DNA of 64,000 nt from an uncultured Bacteroidota bacterium (GCA_903893815.1 CAITNS010000058.1:1-64000), one strand, 5' to 3'; numbered from the stretch's first letter, positions 7,995 to 16,462 are shown. Notes: generated by a model from the letters alone, not told the origin. A program made the numbers and translations.

Positions 7995-8499
7995 TTCTCT
8001 TTTTTGTTATTATAAAGTCCTCTTTCTTTTCTTTGCCATTTTTAAAACCACGCATCACTACATTAATAGTCGTATCTGTTAGTATTTTATAAGTAACAAT
8101 AGATGGATAATCTCTAAAAGGATTTTCAAATGTATAAGTTTGATTATCTTGTTTGGTTAATCTAAATTCCACATCCTTATTGTCATTCTGATTTTTGATA
8201 TTAAAAAACATAAATAAACCTTCGTGAGTTTGCTGAAGTTTCATACGTTGCCTAAGAAGGGTATCTTCATTATCAACGTCCATGAAATAGCCTAGACCGT
8301 AGTAAGTTGTGCTGTCCGATTTTTCCCAATTTTCATAATAATTACCATATTCTGATTTAAGCATATAGTTACCTATAATCCAGTTTAACGAAGCACTTTT
8401 ACCGATAGAATTATCCAAGGCAATTTTTTCTTCTGAACATGCAGCAAAAAAAACAACACAAATAAGACAATTAAATATAAATCTAAGCGTTTTCAACAT
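7987..8499 (-). CDS. lipoprotein, DUF6265-like
   Basis: A 170-residue lipoprotein: hydrophobic N terminus ending in the lipobox FFAAC (Cys21), followed by SEEKIALDNS. The mature part starts with SLNWIIGNYMLKSEYGNYYENWEKSD, the pattern of the DUF6265/lipocalin-like small beta-barrel domains found next to other surface proteins in Bacteroidota. The remainder is strand-rich. It converges on, and overlaps by 8 bp, the HU-SPOR gene. No transcription partner is evident. The substrate is unknown and the DUF assignment is tentative. Confidence 0.65.
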   Translation of the reverse strand: MLKTLRFIFNCLICVVFFAACSEEKIALDNSIGKSASLNWIIGNYMLKSEYGNYYENWEKSDSTTYYGLGYFMDVDNEDTLLRQRMKLQQTHEGLFMFFNIKNQNDNKDVEFRLTKQDNQTYTFENPFRDYPSIVTYKILTDTTINVVMRGFKNGKEKKEDFIITKKRII

Positions 8500-8656
8500 A
8501 TGAAATAGCTATGTTTGCTAAAACACAAACTCAAATGAAGATAAACTGGCTAAACCATATGACAACTAAAAAACAATAATATCTACATATGAAAGGTAGA
8601 CTATCTACTACACATATTCAAGAAATAGTTATTAGTTTTTTTATATATTCGTACCG

Positions 8657-9289
8657 TTGAAAACCTTATTCATACTTGTATCCTTTATATTTTTTGGAGG
8701 AAGTTACTTTGCTCAAAAAGACACGGTGATTGTTATAAACAAAAAAGACACGACGGCATACGACAAAAAAAAAGAAATTGCCTTAGATGGCAAACGTTAT
8801 AGAGTTTATAACAACTGGTTATCTGTTGGTGCTGGTGCAAATTACAATACTAGATGGCCTAAAGATGAAAAAAATATAGCTGTTGATTTCAGTTTTCATC
8901 TCAAAAAAAATTATTTTAGAGCTGGAGGTTTTTTAAGTGGTACTGATTTTACGGCTGCAAATAACTACAGTTTTCATTTAGGTTATGGATTAAGAAAAGA
9001 AGGAAATAAATACAATTTATCTGCCTTTGTAGGGCCATCATTATCGTATTTTAGAAGGCCGCTCAGCGATTCAAGCAACTATAACTTAGGTACGGTTTAT
9101 AGCCAAGTGGGTGGCTATGCGGTTATTGAAGCTGTATATAAATTAAAATACGACGTGGGAATTGGCGGACAACTATTTTGCGACTACAATCAAGTTCAAA
9201 TGATTTACGGCGCGAGAATTCTTCTTTATTTTTCGAGCGCTTATCGTGGCGTAAAATATGGTTACCATGATCCAACCAAAAAAAAATAA
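8657..9289 (+). CDS. secreted outer-membrane beta-barrel-like protein
   Basis: Not recognised as a named family. It is a 210-residue protein with a clear signal peptide (KTLFILVSFIFFGGSYFAQ) and strand-rich mature part with glycine/aromatic alternation (WLSVGAGANYNTRW, FHLKKNYFRAGGFLSG, LSAFVGPSLSYFRRP) typical of 8-stranded outer-membrane barrels. No ATG is available at the signal peptide start, so TTG at 8657 is chosen. A TATATTCG box (8644-8651) lies only 5 bp before it, implying a very short or absent leader. Its 3' end overlaps the next gene by up to 32 bp, so the two are likely co-transcribed. Confidence 0.65.
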   Translation: MKTLFILVSFIFFGGSYFAQKDTVIVINKKDTTAYDKKKEIALDGKRYRVYNNWLSVGAGANYNTRWPKDEKNIAVDFSFHLKKNYFRAGGFLSGTDFTAANNYSFHLGYGLRKEGNKYNLSAFVGPSLSYFRRPLSDSSNYNLGTVYSQVGGYAVIEAVYKLKYDVGIGGQLFCDYNQVQMIYGARILLYFSSAYRGVKYGYHDPTKKK

Positions 9290-10334
9290 TACCATAGATT
9301 TTATTATTGTTGGACAAGGTATTGCAGGCTCTGTTTTATCCTTATCATTAATTAATAGTGGCTTTACGGTATTAGTCATAAACACTCCAAATTTATCAAC
9401 TAGCTCAAAAATAGCCGCTGGCATTTGGAATCCAATTGTATTTAAACGCTTAACAAAAAGTTGGCTAGCCGATGACTTAGTTCCTGAGTTACAATCATTT
9501 TATGGATTTTGGGAAAACAAATTAAATACTACCCTCATACACCAGCGCTCTATCATTAAAGCGTTTACAGAAGAACAAGAAAAAAATTTATGGATCAAAA
9601 AATCTATTGAGGGGAATTTATTTTTAGATATAAACACATATGAAGATTTAGCAATTGATGAAAACTATACGGTTAAATCCTATTCAAAAGTGTTACAAGC
9701 TGGAAATTTAGATGTTGCACACTTTATAGAGAGTACAAAAACCTACTTAGAAAACAAGCAAAGTTATAAAGAAGAAATTTTTGATTATCATAAGTTGAAG
9801 GTTACTGAAAATGAAGTAACCTACAATTCTATAAGTGCTAGCAACATTATTTTTTGCGACGGTCACTTAATCACTCAAAACCCCTATTTTAATTGGATAC
9901 CTATGAAGCCTGCCAAAGGTGAAGTTTTAACAATACATTGCACAGCATTAAAATTAAAACAAGATATTTTTAATAAAGGTTTTTTTATTATGCCCTTAGG
10001 GCATGATTTATATAAAGTGGGCGCCACTTATGAATGGGAACAACTAAATGACATTCCCACTGAAAAAGGGAAAGACGAATTACTGAAAAAACTAAATTCT
10101 GTTCTGACTTCGCCTTATCAAATCATATCTCATGATGCGGGCGTCAGACCTTCTGTCATTGATAGGCGACCAGTTGTTGGCCATCACCCCCAATATAAAA
10201 ATGCATTTATATTTAATGGGTTTGGAACAAAAGCAGTGATGTTAGCACCCTATTTTGCAAAGCAATTAGTTAGTAATATTAAAAATAATTTTGCTATCAA
10301 TTCAGAAGTAAATCCTGAAAGATTTGTAAAATAA
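9258..10334 (+). CDS. FAD-dependent oxidoreductase (DAO family)
   Basis: A 358-residue flavoprotein of the D-amino-acid-oxidase fold (PF01266). The N-terminal Rossmann fingerprint is FIIVGQGIAGSVLSLSLINSG, followed at residue ~50 by SSKIAAGIWNPIVFKR, where an arginine/serine loop contacts FAD. The C-terminal FAD motif is GVRPSVIDRRPVVGHHP plus NGFGTKAVMLAPYFAKQL. The substrate cannot be told; glycine-oxidase-like or MnmC-like activities are family possibilities. ATGs exist at 9258 and 9267; both overlap the upstream barrel gene, consistent with coupling. The PF05618/RimK cluster begins 117 bp downstream but a functional link is not shown. Confidence 0.82.
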   Translation: MVTMIQPKKNNTIDFIIVGQGIAGSVLSLSLINSGFTVLVINTPNLSTSSKIAAGIWNPIVFKRLTKSWLADDLVPELQSFYGFWENKLNTTLIHQRSIIKAFTEEQEKNLWIKKSIEGNLFLDINTYEDLAIDENYTVKSYSKVLQAGNLDVAHFIESTKTYLENKQSYKEEIFDYHKLKVTENEVTYNSISASNIIFCDGHLITQNPYFNWIPMKPAKGEVLTIHCTALKLKQDIFNKGFFIMPLGHDLYKVGATYEWEQLNDIPTEKGKDELLKKLNSVLTSPYQIISHDAGVRPSVIDRRPVVGHHPQYKNAFIFNGFGTKAVMLAPYFAKQLVSNIKNNFAINSEVNPERFVK

Positions 10335-10450
10335 TCATTTTGCAAATCTTTATATTTTTAGTAAAACCCATAAAGATCTAATTTTTAAGAATAAATCATA
10401 GAAATTGTATCAAAATATATTTTTGTTTACCAATTAATTAATTAATTTGG

Positions 10451-10903
10451 ATGCAGGATAACATGCTTGACAAAAAACATAAAATAAAAATAATAGGTCG
10501 CAGAGAATTTGTAGCTTTTCCTTTACTTAGAATCGACAAGGTAGAAGCAAAAATTGATACGGGCGCGTATACATGTGCCATTCATTGCAATGATATTGTT
10601 TTAAAAACCATCAACGAAAAACAGATTTTAACTTTTCGATTATTCAATAATACCATTTACCAAGTAGATGAATTTACGCGCAAAAAAATAAAAAATTCTT
10701 TTGGTGAAATGGAAGAGCGCTACATCATTAAGACCTTAATTTCGATTGGAAAAAAACGCATTAAAACAACCATTTCTTTAAGCGACAGAGGAAATATGCG
10801 TTACCCTGTGCTTATTGGGAGGCGATTACTTAAAGGAAAATTCATCATAGATGTGAATTTAATTTACACAAATGGCTTACATTTAAATACTTTATTAAAA
10901 TAA
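10451..10903 (+). CDS. RimK-associated PF05618 peptidase (retropepsin-like)
   Basis: A 150-residue cytoplasmic protein of the family annotated as ATP-dependent zinc protease (PF05618), whose key motif looks like a retropepsin active site: AKIDTGAYTCAIHCNDI (Asp in D-T-G-A at residues 36-39). The C-terminal YPVLIGRRLLKGKFIIDVN is the second family signature. Genes of this family recur next to rimK and an AspA/AstE-type deacylase, as here, and are thought to act on products of the ATP-grasp ligase; direct proof is limited. ATGs at 10451 and 10463 are both possible. An 11-bp inverted repeat separates it from rimK. Confidence 0.82.
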   Translation: MQDNMLDKKHKIKIIGRREFVAFPLLRIDKVEAKIDTGAYTCAIHCNDIVLKTINEKQILTFRLFNNTIYQVDEFTRKKIKNSFGEMEERYIIKTLISIGKKRIKTTISLSDRGNMRYPVLIGRRLLKGKFIIDVNLIYTNGLHLNTLLK

Positions 10904-10928
10904 AATATTAAAAACATTAAAAATGAAA

Positions 10929-10973
10929 TATTCATCATACCTGCATACTTAAAACAAATGATTATGATGAATA
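10929..10973 (+). promoter_or_regulatory. 11-bp perfect inverted repeat between the PF05618 gene and rimK
   Basis: TATTCATCATA (10929-10939) and TATGATGAATA (10963-10973) are perfect complements with a 23-nt loop. The repeat lies 35 bp before the rimK ATG. There is no T-tract directly after the stem, so an operator or mRNA leader structure is more likely than a terminator. Confidence 0.4.
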
Positions 10974-11008
10974 AACCATTTGACAATTAAAAACAATAAA
11001 ATCAACAA

Positions 11009-11899
11009 ATGAAAATTGCTATTTTATCTCGAAACAAGAATCTTTACTCTACTAAACGTTTAATAGAAGCGGCAGAATTACGTGGACATGAAGTGTTATT
11101 ATTAGATCACATGAAATGTGTATTGGTAATTGAACAGAGTCGTCCTCATATTTATTATAACGGAAAAGAAGTAACGGATGTCAACGCTGTAATTCCTCGT
11201 ATTGGCGCAAGTGCAACATTTTATGGCTCTGCAGTTGTTCGTCAGTTTGAGATGATGAAAATTTTTACAGCAGTTGAATCTCAAGCTTTAGTTCGCTCAA
11301 GAGACAAATTACGCAGTTTACAAATATTAGCACGCGCTGGTATTGGTATGCCAAAATCTGCCTTTGCCAACGAGCCAAAAGATATTGAATCGGTGATTGC
11401 TAGCATTGGTGGCGCCCCTTGTGTGGTTAAATTATTAGAAGGCACACAAGGTATTGGTGTTATTTTAGCGGAAAATGATAAAGCCGCTAAATCAGTAATT
11501 GAAGCCTTTTTAAAACTAGATGCCAATATGTTGGTACAAGAATATATTAAAGAATCGAAAGGCGCTGATATACGTGTATTTGTAGTGGACGGACAAATTG
11601 TAGGCGCCATGAAACGCCAAGCAAAAGAAGGAGAATTTAGAAGTAATTTACATAGAGGGGGAACAGCCTCTTTAATTCAATTAACGGATGAAGAAAGAGC
11701 AACAGCTATAAAATCGGCTAAGAAATTAGGATTAGGAATTGCAGGTGTTGACTTATTGCAAAGCGATAGAGGTCCATTAGTAATGGAAGTAAATTCATCG
11801 CCAGGTTTAGAGGGCATTGAAGGTGCAACAGGCATTGATATCGCAAGCAAAATTATAGAGTATGTTGAGCGTAACGAATTTAATATTCCTGGCCAATAA
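11009..11899 (+). CDS. rimK: RimK-type ATP-grasp amino-acid ligase
   Basis: A 296-residue ATP-grasp ligase that adds amino acids, in E. coli glutamates, to a carboxyl end such as ribosomal protein S6. The N-terminal preATP-grasp domain begins [17 protein letters not shown]. The substrate segment [13 protein letters not shown], the ATP-binding run [19 protein letters not shown], the Arg/Lys motif [19 protein letters not shown] and the metal-binding [19 protein letters not shown] are all intact. Length matches E. coli RimK (300). Its stop overlaps the start of the deacylase gene by one base (TAATG). The target in this organism is unknown: S6 is one option, but the flanking peptidase and deacylase suggest a reversible modification. 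Confidence 0.92.
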   Translation: MKIAILSRNKNLYSTKRLIEAAELRGHEVLLLDHMKCVLVIEQSRPHIYYNGKEVTDVNAVIPRIGASATFYGSAVVRQFEMMKIFTAVESQALVRSRDKLRSLQILARAGIGMPKSAFANEPKDIESVIASIGGAPCVVKLLEGTQGIGVILAENDKAAKSVIEAFLKLDANMLVQEYIKESKGADIRVFVVDGQIVGAMKRQAKEGEFRSNLHRGGTASLIQLTDEERATAIKSAKKLGLGIAGVDLLQSDRGPLVMEVNSSPGLEGIEGATGIDIASKIIEYVERNEFNIPGQ

Positions 11900-12843
11900 T
11901 GGAAGATTTTATAATTAATTCACAAACCATTAAACCTGGTGAGTTTAAACAAATTGTATTAAATTCTTACGAACTTCATACCAAAACAAAAATAGAAATA
12001 CCTGTTTTTGTTTCTCGAAGCAAAAAAAAGGGGCCTACCCTATTACTTTGCGCAGGTATGCATGGCGAAGAAACGAATGGCATTGAAATTATCAGAAAAA
12101 TAATTACACGCGACGAAATAAAAAATTTGAATTGTGGAAACATCATTGCTATTCCTGTAATTAATAGTGTGTCCTTTTTATTTGGAAGTAGAGAATTACC
12201 CGATGGTAGAGATTTAAATCGCTGCTTTCCCGGCAATAAAAATGGCTCTTTTGGAAGTAGAATTGCTTACGACATTATGAAATACATCATTCCATTAATT
12301 GATTTTGGTGTTGATTTTCATACTGGTGGAGCAAAAATTAGTAACAGTCCGCAAATAAGATGCGTATTTGAATTTCCTGAAAATATTGCATTGGCAGAAA
12401 GTTTTTCGGCGCCATTAATCATTGATAGTAAATACAGAGAAGGAACATTTAGAAAGGAAGCCGCTAAAAAAAACAAACCGATTTTAGTTTACGAAGGTGG
12501 AGAAAGTATGCGCTTTGATTACACAGCAATAAATGAAGGTGTAAATGGTTGTTTGCGTTTAATGAAAAGTTATCAAATGATTGATATAGATGTTCCTAAT
12601 AACCATGCTGTAAAAATTACTAAAGATAATTGGATACGAGCCAATAGCAGTGGGCTATTTCACATGAATAAGTTAAATGGATCTTATGTATCAAAAAACG
12701 ATTTATTGGGTGTTATTTGTAATCCTTTTGGCGTTATTGAACACAAGGTACTTTCAACAGCGGATGGCTACATTGTAGGTATTAACAACCAACCAGTAGT
12801 TAATCAAGGGGATGCTTTGATTCATATTGGGATGGAAGGGTAA
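11899..12843 (+). CDS. succinylglutamate desuccinylase/aspartoacylase-family deacylase
   Basis: A 314-residue zinc carboxypeptidase-fold protein (AstE/AspA family, PF04952). The metal site is visible as His55 and Glu58 (AGMHGEETNG) and His141 (DFHTGG). Substrate binding is suggested by DGRDLNRCFPG (Arg108). The C-terminal ~70 residues (HMNKLNGSYVSKNDLLGVI onward) form the usual beta domain. It follows rimK with start-stop overlap and completes the PF05618-rimK-deacylase set. The name RimC-like is used for some homologues; whether it cleaves amide-linked amino acids added by RimK is an inference from clustering. Its stop is 1 bp from the convergent gene's stop. Confidence 0.85.
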   Translation: MEDFIINSQTIKPGEFKQIVLNSYELHTKTKIEIPVFVSRSKKKGPTLLLCAGMHGEETNGIEIIRKIITRDEIKNLNCGNIIAIPVINSVSFLFGSRELPDGRDLNRCFPGNKNGSFGSRIAYDIMKYIIPLIDFGVDFHTGGAKISNSPQIRCVFEFPENIALAESFSAPLIIDSKYREGTFRKEAAKKNKPILVYEGGESMRFDYTAINEGVNGCLRLMKSYQMIDIDVPNNHAVKITKDNWIRANSSGLFHMNKLNGSYVSKNDLLGVICNPFGVIEHKVLSTADGYIVGINNQPVVNQGDALIHIGMEG

Positions 12844-12844
12844 T

Positions 12845-13459
12845 TTACTCCGCCACAACTTTATCTCTTAAACCATTGGCATCAATCCAATTTTCTAAAG
12901 CTAATTTAAATTCAGTGTTTTCGTTCATCATATCGGTGCGAAGGGTAATGGTTTTTTTATTATAGTTTACAAAATACATCAAGCCGTGGCGCGCTTCAAT
13001 TTTTTGAATTTCTTTAGCGCTGGTCATGTCAATTTTATTAGTCGACAAAACCAACTGATCGTCTTCAAGAGCTACAAAACAAAGGTGTTTCATGTATCTC
13101 CAAGTCGTTACAACAATCTCTGTAAAAGCAATTAAAAAACACACAAAGGCCATATACTTGATGATGCTACGTCCTGAATAAAACAACAAAACGCCAATAC
13201 ATATAAATGAAATTATTTTAATAATACGTTTCGCTAAAAAACCATCGGTGAAATAAATAAATTTCTTCGTTTCTTTTTTTATCTGAGATAATGCGTAAGC
13301 TTCGTAACAAGATGATAAGACATATAAGGTTCCCAGTCCATAAAATAAATACCAAATTTCTTTAAAGCCAATGTGCTGTGTAAACATAAACACTAAACTG
13401 ATGGTGATTAAAGTCAACAGAATACTATTTTTTAAAAGAATTGCGAAAAGAGATTTCAT
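12845..13459 (-). CDS. four-helix integral membrane protein with C-terminal PH-like part
   Basis: Not assigned to a named family. The 204-residue protein has about four hydrophobic helices (ILLTLITISLVFMFTQHIGF; IWYLFYGLGTLYVLSSCYEA; IIKIISFICIGVLLFYSG; IKYMAFVCFLIAFTEIVVT). A soluble tail of ~70 residues follows, with strand pattern LVLSTNKIDMTSAKEIQKIE and TITLRTDMM, resembling the bacterial PH domain seen in small membrane proteins of Bacteroidota. It converges tail to tail with the deacylase gene with a 1-bp gap and no terminator. A 139-bp inverted-repeat element lies upstream of its start. Confidence 0.6.
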   Translation of the reverse strand: MKSLFAILLKNSILLTLITISLVFMFTQHIGFKEIWYLFYGLGTLYVLSSCYEAYALSQIKKETKKFIYFTDGFLAKRIIKIISFICIGVLLFYSGRSIIKYMAFVCFLIAFTEIVVTTWRYMKHLCFVALEDDQLVLSTNKIDMTSAKEIQKIEARHGLMYFVNYNKKTITLRTDMMNENTEFKLALENWIDANGLRDKVVAE

Positions 13460-13500
13460 TAGTTTTTTATTTCTTAATAGTTAAACTATTTGCATTTATT

Positions 13501-13640
13501 AAAGACATAGACACATAGTTTATATTTGTGGTTAATCCAATGTTGTTTTAATTGTTGCAGATAAAGTTACATATAGTATTGAAGCTTCGCTTCAATTTTT
13601 ACACTTAGTAAAATTACTCCAACTATGTGGCTATGTGTTT
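13501..13640. repeat. inverted-repeat element with ACATAG arms
   Basis: The left arm AAAGACATAGACACATAGTT (13501-13520) and the reverse complement of the right arm (13621-13640), AAACACATAGCCACATAGTT, match at 18 of 20 positions. The interior holds a second small hairpin, ATTGAAGC/GCTTCAAT (13578-13596). It fills the gap upstream of the membrane-protein gene and ends 12 bp from the lipA stop. Confidence 0.65.
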
Positions 13641-13651
13641 TAAAATAAAAA

Positions 13652-14524
13652 TTAAAACACATGCTTCTCTGCATGATAAGACGAACGTACTAACGCTCCG
13701 CTCTCTACATATCTAAATCCTTTTGATAAAGCAATTTCGCCCCATTTTTTAAATTCATCAGGATGCACATATCTAGCCACAGGTAAATGTTTTGGTGTTG
13801 GCTGCAAATATTGTCCAATGGTCATCACATCACAATGAACCGCCGTTAAATCATCAATTGTTTCTAAAACTTCTTCCTCTGTTTCACCCAAGCCAACCAT
13901 TAAACCGCATTTTGTTCTAACTCCTGCTTCGTGTAGGCGTTTAAGCACTTCCATACTTCTGTCGTATTTGGCTTGAATGCGCACTTGTGGGGTTAATCGG
14001 CGAACGGTTTCAATATTATGCGAAACAATATCCGGTTTTACATCAATGATGCGTTGTAAATTTTCCCATTTGCCAGCAAAGTCTGGAATTAAACATTCAA
14101 ACTTAGTTTCAGGACTAATTTCACGAATAGCTTTAATGGTTTCTGCCCAAATAATAGAACCACCATCTTTTAAATCATCTCTATCAACAGATGTAATCAC
14201 GCAGTGTTTTACTCCCATTAATTTTACAGAATTAGCAACGCGCTTTGGTTCATCCCAATCTGCTGGTTTTGGTTTACCAGTAGCCACCGCACAAAATCCG
14301 CAGGAGCGTGTGCAGATATTCCCTAAAATCATAAAAGTGGCAGTACCTGCGCCCCAGCACTCACCCATATTAGGGCAATTGCCACTTTCGCAAATAGTAT
14401 GTAGTTTATGATCTGCTACTATTTTTCTTACTTTTAAATATTCTTCGCCAATAGGTAATTTTACTCTCAACCAATCAGGTTTACGGGACTTTTCAAGAAT
14501 TATATCTTTGTTGGAATTTTCCAT
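13652..14524 (-). CDS. lipA: lipoyl synthase
   Basis: Radical-SAM enzyme that inserts two sulfurs into protein-bound octanoyl groups to form lipoyl cofactors, needed by pyruvate dehydrogenase (its E1 beta gene is at 33.2 kb). Counting from MENSNKD, the auxiliary cluster cysteines are Cys45, Cys50 and Cys56 ([12 protein letters not shown]), and the radical-SAM cluster is Cys71, Cys75, Cys78 (CTRSCGFC). The C-terminal [11 protein letters not shown] supplies the conserved serine of the auxiliary cluster. Another ATG at 14536 would add four residues but overlap the upstream gene; the ATG at 14524 fits family starts better. The upstream barrel gene ends 2 bp away, so they are likely co-transcribed. 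Confidence 0.96.
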   Translation of the reverse strand: MENSNKDIILEKSRKPDWLRVKLPIGEEYLKVRKIVADHKLHTICESGNCPNMGECWGAGTATFMILGNICTRSCGFCAVATGKPKPADWDEPKRVANSVKLMGVKHCVITSVDRDDLKDGGSIIWAETIKAIREISPETKFECLIPDFAGKWENLQRIIDVKPDIVSHNIETVRRLTPQVRIQAKYDRSMEVLKRLHEAGVRTKCGLMVGLGETEEEVLETIDDLTAVHCDVMTIGQYLQPTPKHLPVARYVHPDEFKKWGEIALSKGFRYVESGALVRSSYHAEKHVF

Positions 14525-14526
14525 TT

Positions 14527-15282
14527 TTAGAACCATTTTTTGCCAAACACAAATGCAACATATAATGTTACAATAAAATTTTCTGCTGGATTTTTTGCCA
14601 TAATTGGCAAAGCCTTAGGGTAATAATCAAATATCACTCCTGTCTCAATTGCTTTTACTTTATTAGAAAAAGGAGCGTACTCAAAACTTAAATTAAATTT
14701 AGCATAAGCTCCAGGATATATTTTAATTTCTCCCAATCCATCAACTAAAGGTCCTCTCCCAGAAATACTATCAATCGTATAAACTTCAGGATCATATTTC
14801 ACGGATTCCTGATATTTAGTTCCAGTACTATTCTCTCTAAATACCAAAATATAATTTGGTTTAGCAAAGGTTAAATTTCCACCCAAATAATATGAGGTTC
14901 TAATTTCAACCGATTTTCTATCAGAACGTTTAAAAATAGTTGTTTGATAACCTACCCCTACTCTAAATAATAATATGTTATTTAATTTTCCGTAAATAAA
15001 TTTTTTAGAGTTATCTGAGTTATTTGAAATTTTAATTTCTTTTGGATGCTTCATATTAAGAGCCTGGACTTCGAACAAACGTTTTCTAGTTCCTGTAACA
15101 TGCTTGGCTCTCATAAAATTTAAACCAAACCCTCTGCTATGAGCAAATATACCAAACGACATTTCATTACGATATAATACATTAGGATCTTGTCCATTGG
15201 CAATAGCTTGACTAGTACTTTGTGAAAAGCACAAACTACTTATAAAAAGTAATAAAAAACTATAGTAAAAACGTTTTGCCAT
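14527..15282 (-). CDS. secreted outer-membrane beta-barrel-like protein upstream of lipA
   Basis: Family not recognised. The 251-residue product has a signal peptide ([17 protein letters not shown]) and strand-rich mature sequence with periodic aromatic residues ([81 protein letters not shown]), ending in a terminal aromatic as outer-membrane barrels do. Its stop is 2 bp upstream of the preferred lipA start, so it leads a bicistronic unit. The role is unknown; a link to lipoate synthesis is not implied by the sequence. Confidence 0.65.
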   Translation of the reverse strand: MAKRFYYSFLLLFISSLCFSQSTSQAIANGQDPNVLYRNEMSFGIFAHSRGFGLNFMRAKHVTGTRKRLFEVQALNMKHPKEIKISNNSDNSKKFIYGKLNNILLFRVGVGYQTTIFKRSDRKSVEIRTSYYLGGNLTFAKPNYILVFRENSTGTKYQESVKYDPEVYTIDSISGRGPLVDGLGEIKIYPGAYAKFNLSFEYAPFSNKVKAIETGVIFDYYPKALPIMAKNPAENFIVTLYVAFVFGKKWF

Positions 15283-15394
15283 TGAGTAACAAAAATAGTT
15301 ATAATTTTTGTTTAAATTAATGAATAAATAGGGCTTATTTACTGTAAATAATGCTAATTCTCTATAGTAAATTAAATGGTTTTGCCAAAAAAGT

Positions 15395-15402
15395 TATCTT
15401 TG
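15395..15402 (+). promoter_or_regulatory. -7 box that fixes the OsmC start
   Basis: TATCTTTG matches TAnnTTTG and lies 18 bp before the ATG at 15420. It falls inside the 5' part of a longer reading frame that begins at 15351, so it argues for the shorter OsmC start. Confidence 0.55.
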
Positions 15403-15419
15403 AGTTTAAATTTAACATT

Positions 15420-15827
15420 ATGATTACCAGTAAAGTAACTTATTTAGGAGAATTGAGAACAGAAGCCACTCATCTTCAATCCAATACTGCCATCTACACG
15501 GATGCCCCAAAAGATAACCACGGAAAGGGTGAAATGTTTTCGCCAACCGATTTAGTGGCAACAGCTTTAGCAAGCTGTATGATTTCTATTATGGGAATTG
15601 TAGCTATGAAGGATGGAATTACTTCAGTTGAAGGAACAACTGCCGAAGTGACCAAAATAATGTTTGCCGAACCGCGACGCATTGGCGAAATTCATATCAC
15701 AATTACCTTCCCAAAAGGAAATTATACAGATAAAGAAAAGAAAATATACGAGCATGCTGCTTTTACTTGTCCCGTTGCCAAAAGTTTGCATCCTGATTTA
15801 AAACAAGTGATTGAGTTTATTTGGTAA
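15420..15827 (+). CDS. OsmC/Ohr family protein
   Basis: A ~135-residue OsmC-type protein (counted from MITSKVTYLGEL), a family of thiol peroxidases that reduce organic hydroperoxides, or related proteins. The first cysteine region is LVATALASCMISIMGIVAMK and the second is FTCPVAKSLHPDLKQ, both in the expected places. The GEMFSPTDL segment before the first helix is typical of the YhfA/OsmC branch rather than Ohr. The longer frame from 15351 adds 23 residues not seen in the family and would span a promoter-like TATCTTTG, so it was rejected. Substrate specificity cannot be read from the sequence. Confidence 0.88.
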   Translation: MITSKVTYLGELRTEATHLQSNTAIYTDAPKDNHGKGEMFSPTDLVATALASCMISIMGIVAMKDGITSVEGTTAEVTKIMFAEPRRIGEIHITITFPKGNYTDKEKKIYEHAAFTCPVAKSLHPDLKQVIEFIW

Positions 15828-15840
15828 TGTTTAGTTTTTT

Positions 15841-15947
15841 AATGAAACGCCGATAACGCAGATGGTTATGATTTTATAAGAAAAAAAGCATAAAATGTAT
15901 TTAATCAAAATCAAATCAAAAATAAGCAGCGGTATCTGCGTTCTATG
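15841..15947. repeat. inverted-repeat element, GAACGCAGAT family
   Basis: The left arm AATGAAACGCCGATAACGCA (from 15841) faces the right arm AGCAGCGGTATCTGCGTTCT (15924-15943), which reads AGAACGCAGATACCGCTGCT in reverse. The element occupies the whole gap between the convergent OsmC and ytxJ genes, and its right end supplies the TAG stop of ytxJ. Confidence 0.6.
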
Positions 15948-16293
15948 AATTAGCAGCTTCTAAAATATCCGCAGCAGAAATATCAGTATGCGAAGCGTTA
16001 TAAACACAAACGCCATTTTTAATTAATAATACTTGAGGAGACGCGTGTTCAACCGAAAACACATGAGCAATTTCATTTGAAATATCACGGTGGTTAAGTA
16101 AATCTAAATAATAGGTGGGAATTTTTTCATTGTCAGTCCATCTAGATTCCAAGCGATTTAATGCCATTGAACTAATGGAACATCTTGTACTATGCTTAAA
16201 AATAAGAACAGTCAACCCATTGAGCGACTGTTCTTTAGAAAGATTTATAATATCTTGTAACTGACTAATATCGTTTAACTTATGCCAAAGCAT
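15943..16293 (-). CDS. ytxJ: YtxJ-type bacillithiol-system redox protein
   Basis: A 116-residue thioredoxin-like protein (BrxC/YtxJ family) thought to act in removing bacillithiol from proteins. The active-site segment is FKHSTRCSISSMALNRLESRW with one cysteine (T-R-C-S form), as in the family. EIAHVFSVEHASPQVLLIKNG is the cis-proline region of the fold. The gene begins 5 bp after a 43-residue lipoprotein gene and probably shares its promoter. Its TAG stop lies within the end of an intergenic repeat element, so the last codons may have been set by that insertion. Confidence 0.85.
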   Translation of the reverse strand: MLWHKLNDISQLQDIINLSKEQSLNGLTVLIFKHSTRCSISSMALNRLESRWTDNEKIPTYYLDLLNHRDISNEIAHVFSVEHASPQVLLIKNGVCVYNASHTDISAADILEAANS

Positions 16294-16298
16294 AAAGA

Positions 16299-16430
16299 TT
16301 AAACTGATTTTTTAGCAGAGATAGTTGTATTAGCTTTAGAGTAAGCTGGACATTTCTCGCGCGATTTGCATGAAGAGATTGTTACACAAAAAGCGAAAGA
16401 AAGTGCTATTAATAAAGCTAATTTTTTCAT
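16299..16430 (-). CDS. 43-residue putative lipoprotein upstream of ytxJ
   Basis: A very short gene read from ATG 16430 to TAA 16299. The product begins MKKLALLIALSFAFCVTISS, then a lipobox-like cysteine (Cys21, TISSC) and a 22-residue mature tail with a second cysteine (KSREKCPAYSKAN). The signal is strongly hydrophobic with a KK start, and a TATATTTG promoter box lies 32 bp upstream. The KCPAYSKA core is reminiscent of tiny lipoproteins in other Bacteroidota. It precedes ytxJ by 5 bp. Function unknown; the free cysteine and thiol-redox neighbour are suggestive only. Confidence 0.65.
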   Translation of the reverse strand: MKKLALLIALSFAFCVTISSCKSREKCPAYSKANTTISAKKSV

Positions 16431-16462
16431 AATTTTAATTTTTAAAAAAGTAAATAGAGCAA

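Noticed and set aside
10958-10990. 10-codon ORF (MIMMNKPFDN) upstream of rimK
   Set aside because: Begins near one arm of the inverted repeat, but it is too short and unsupported; no stalling motif is seen.
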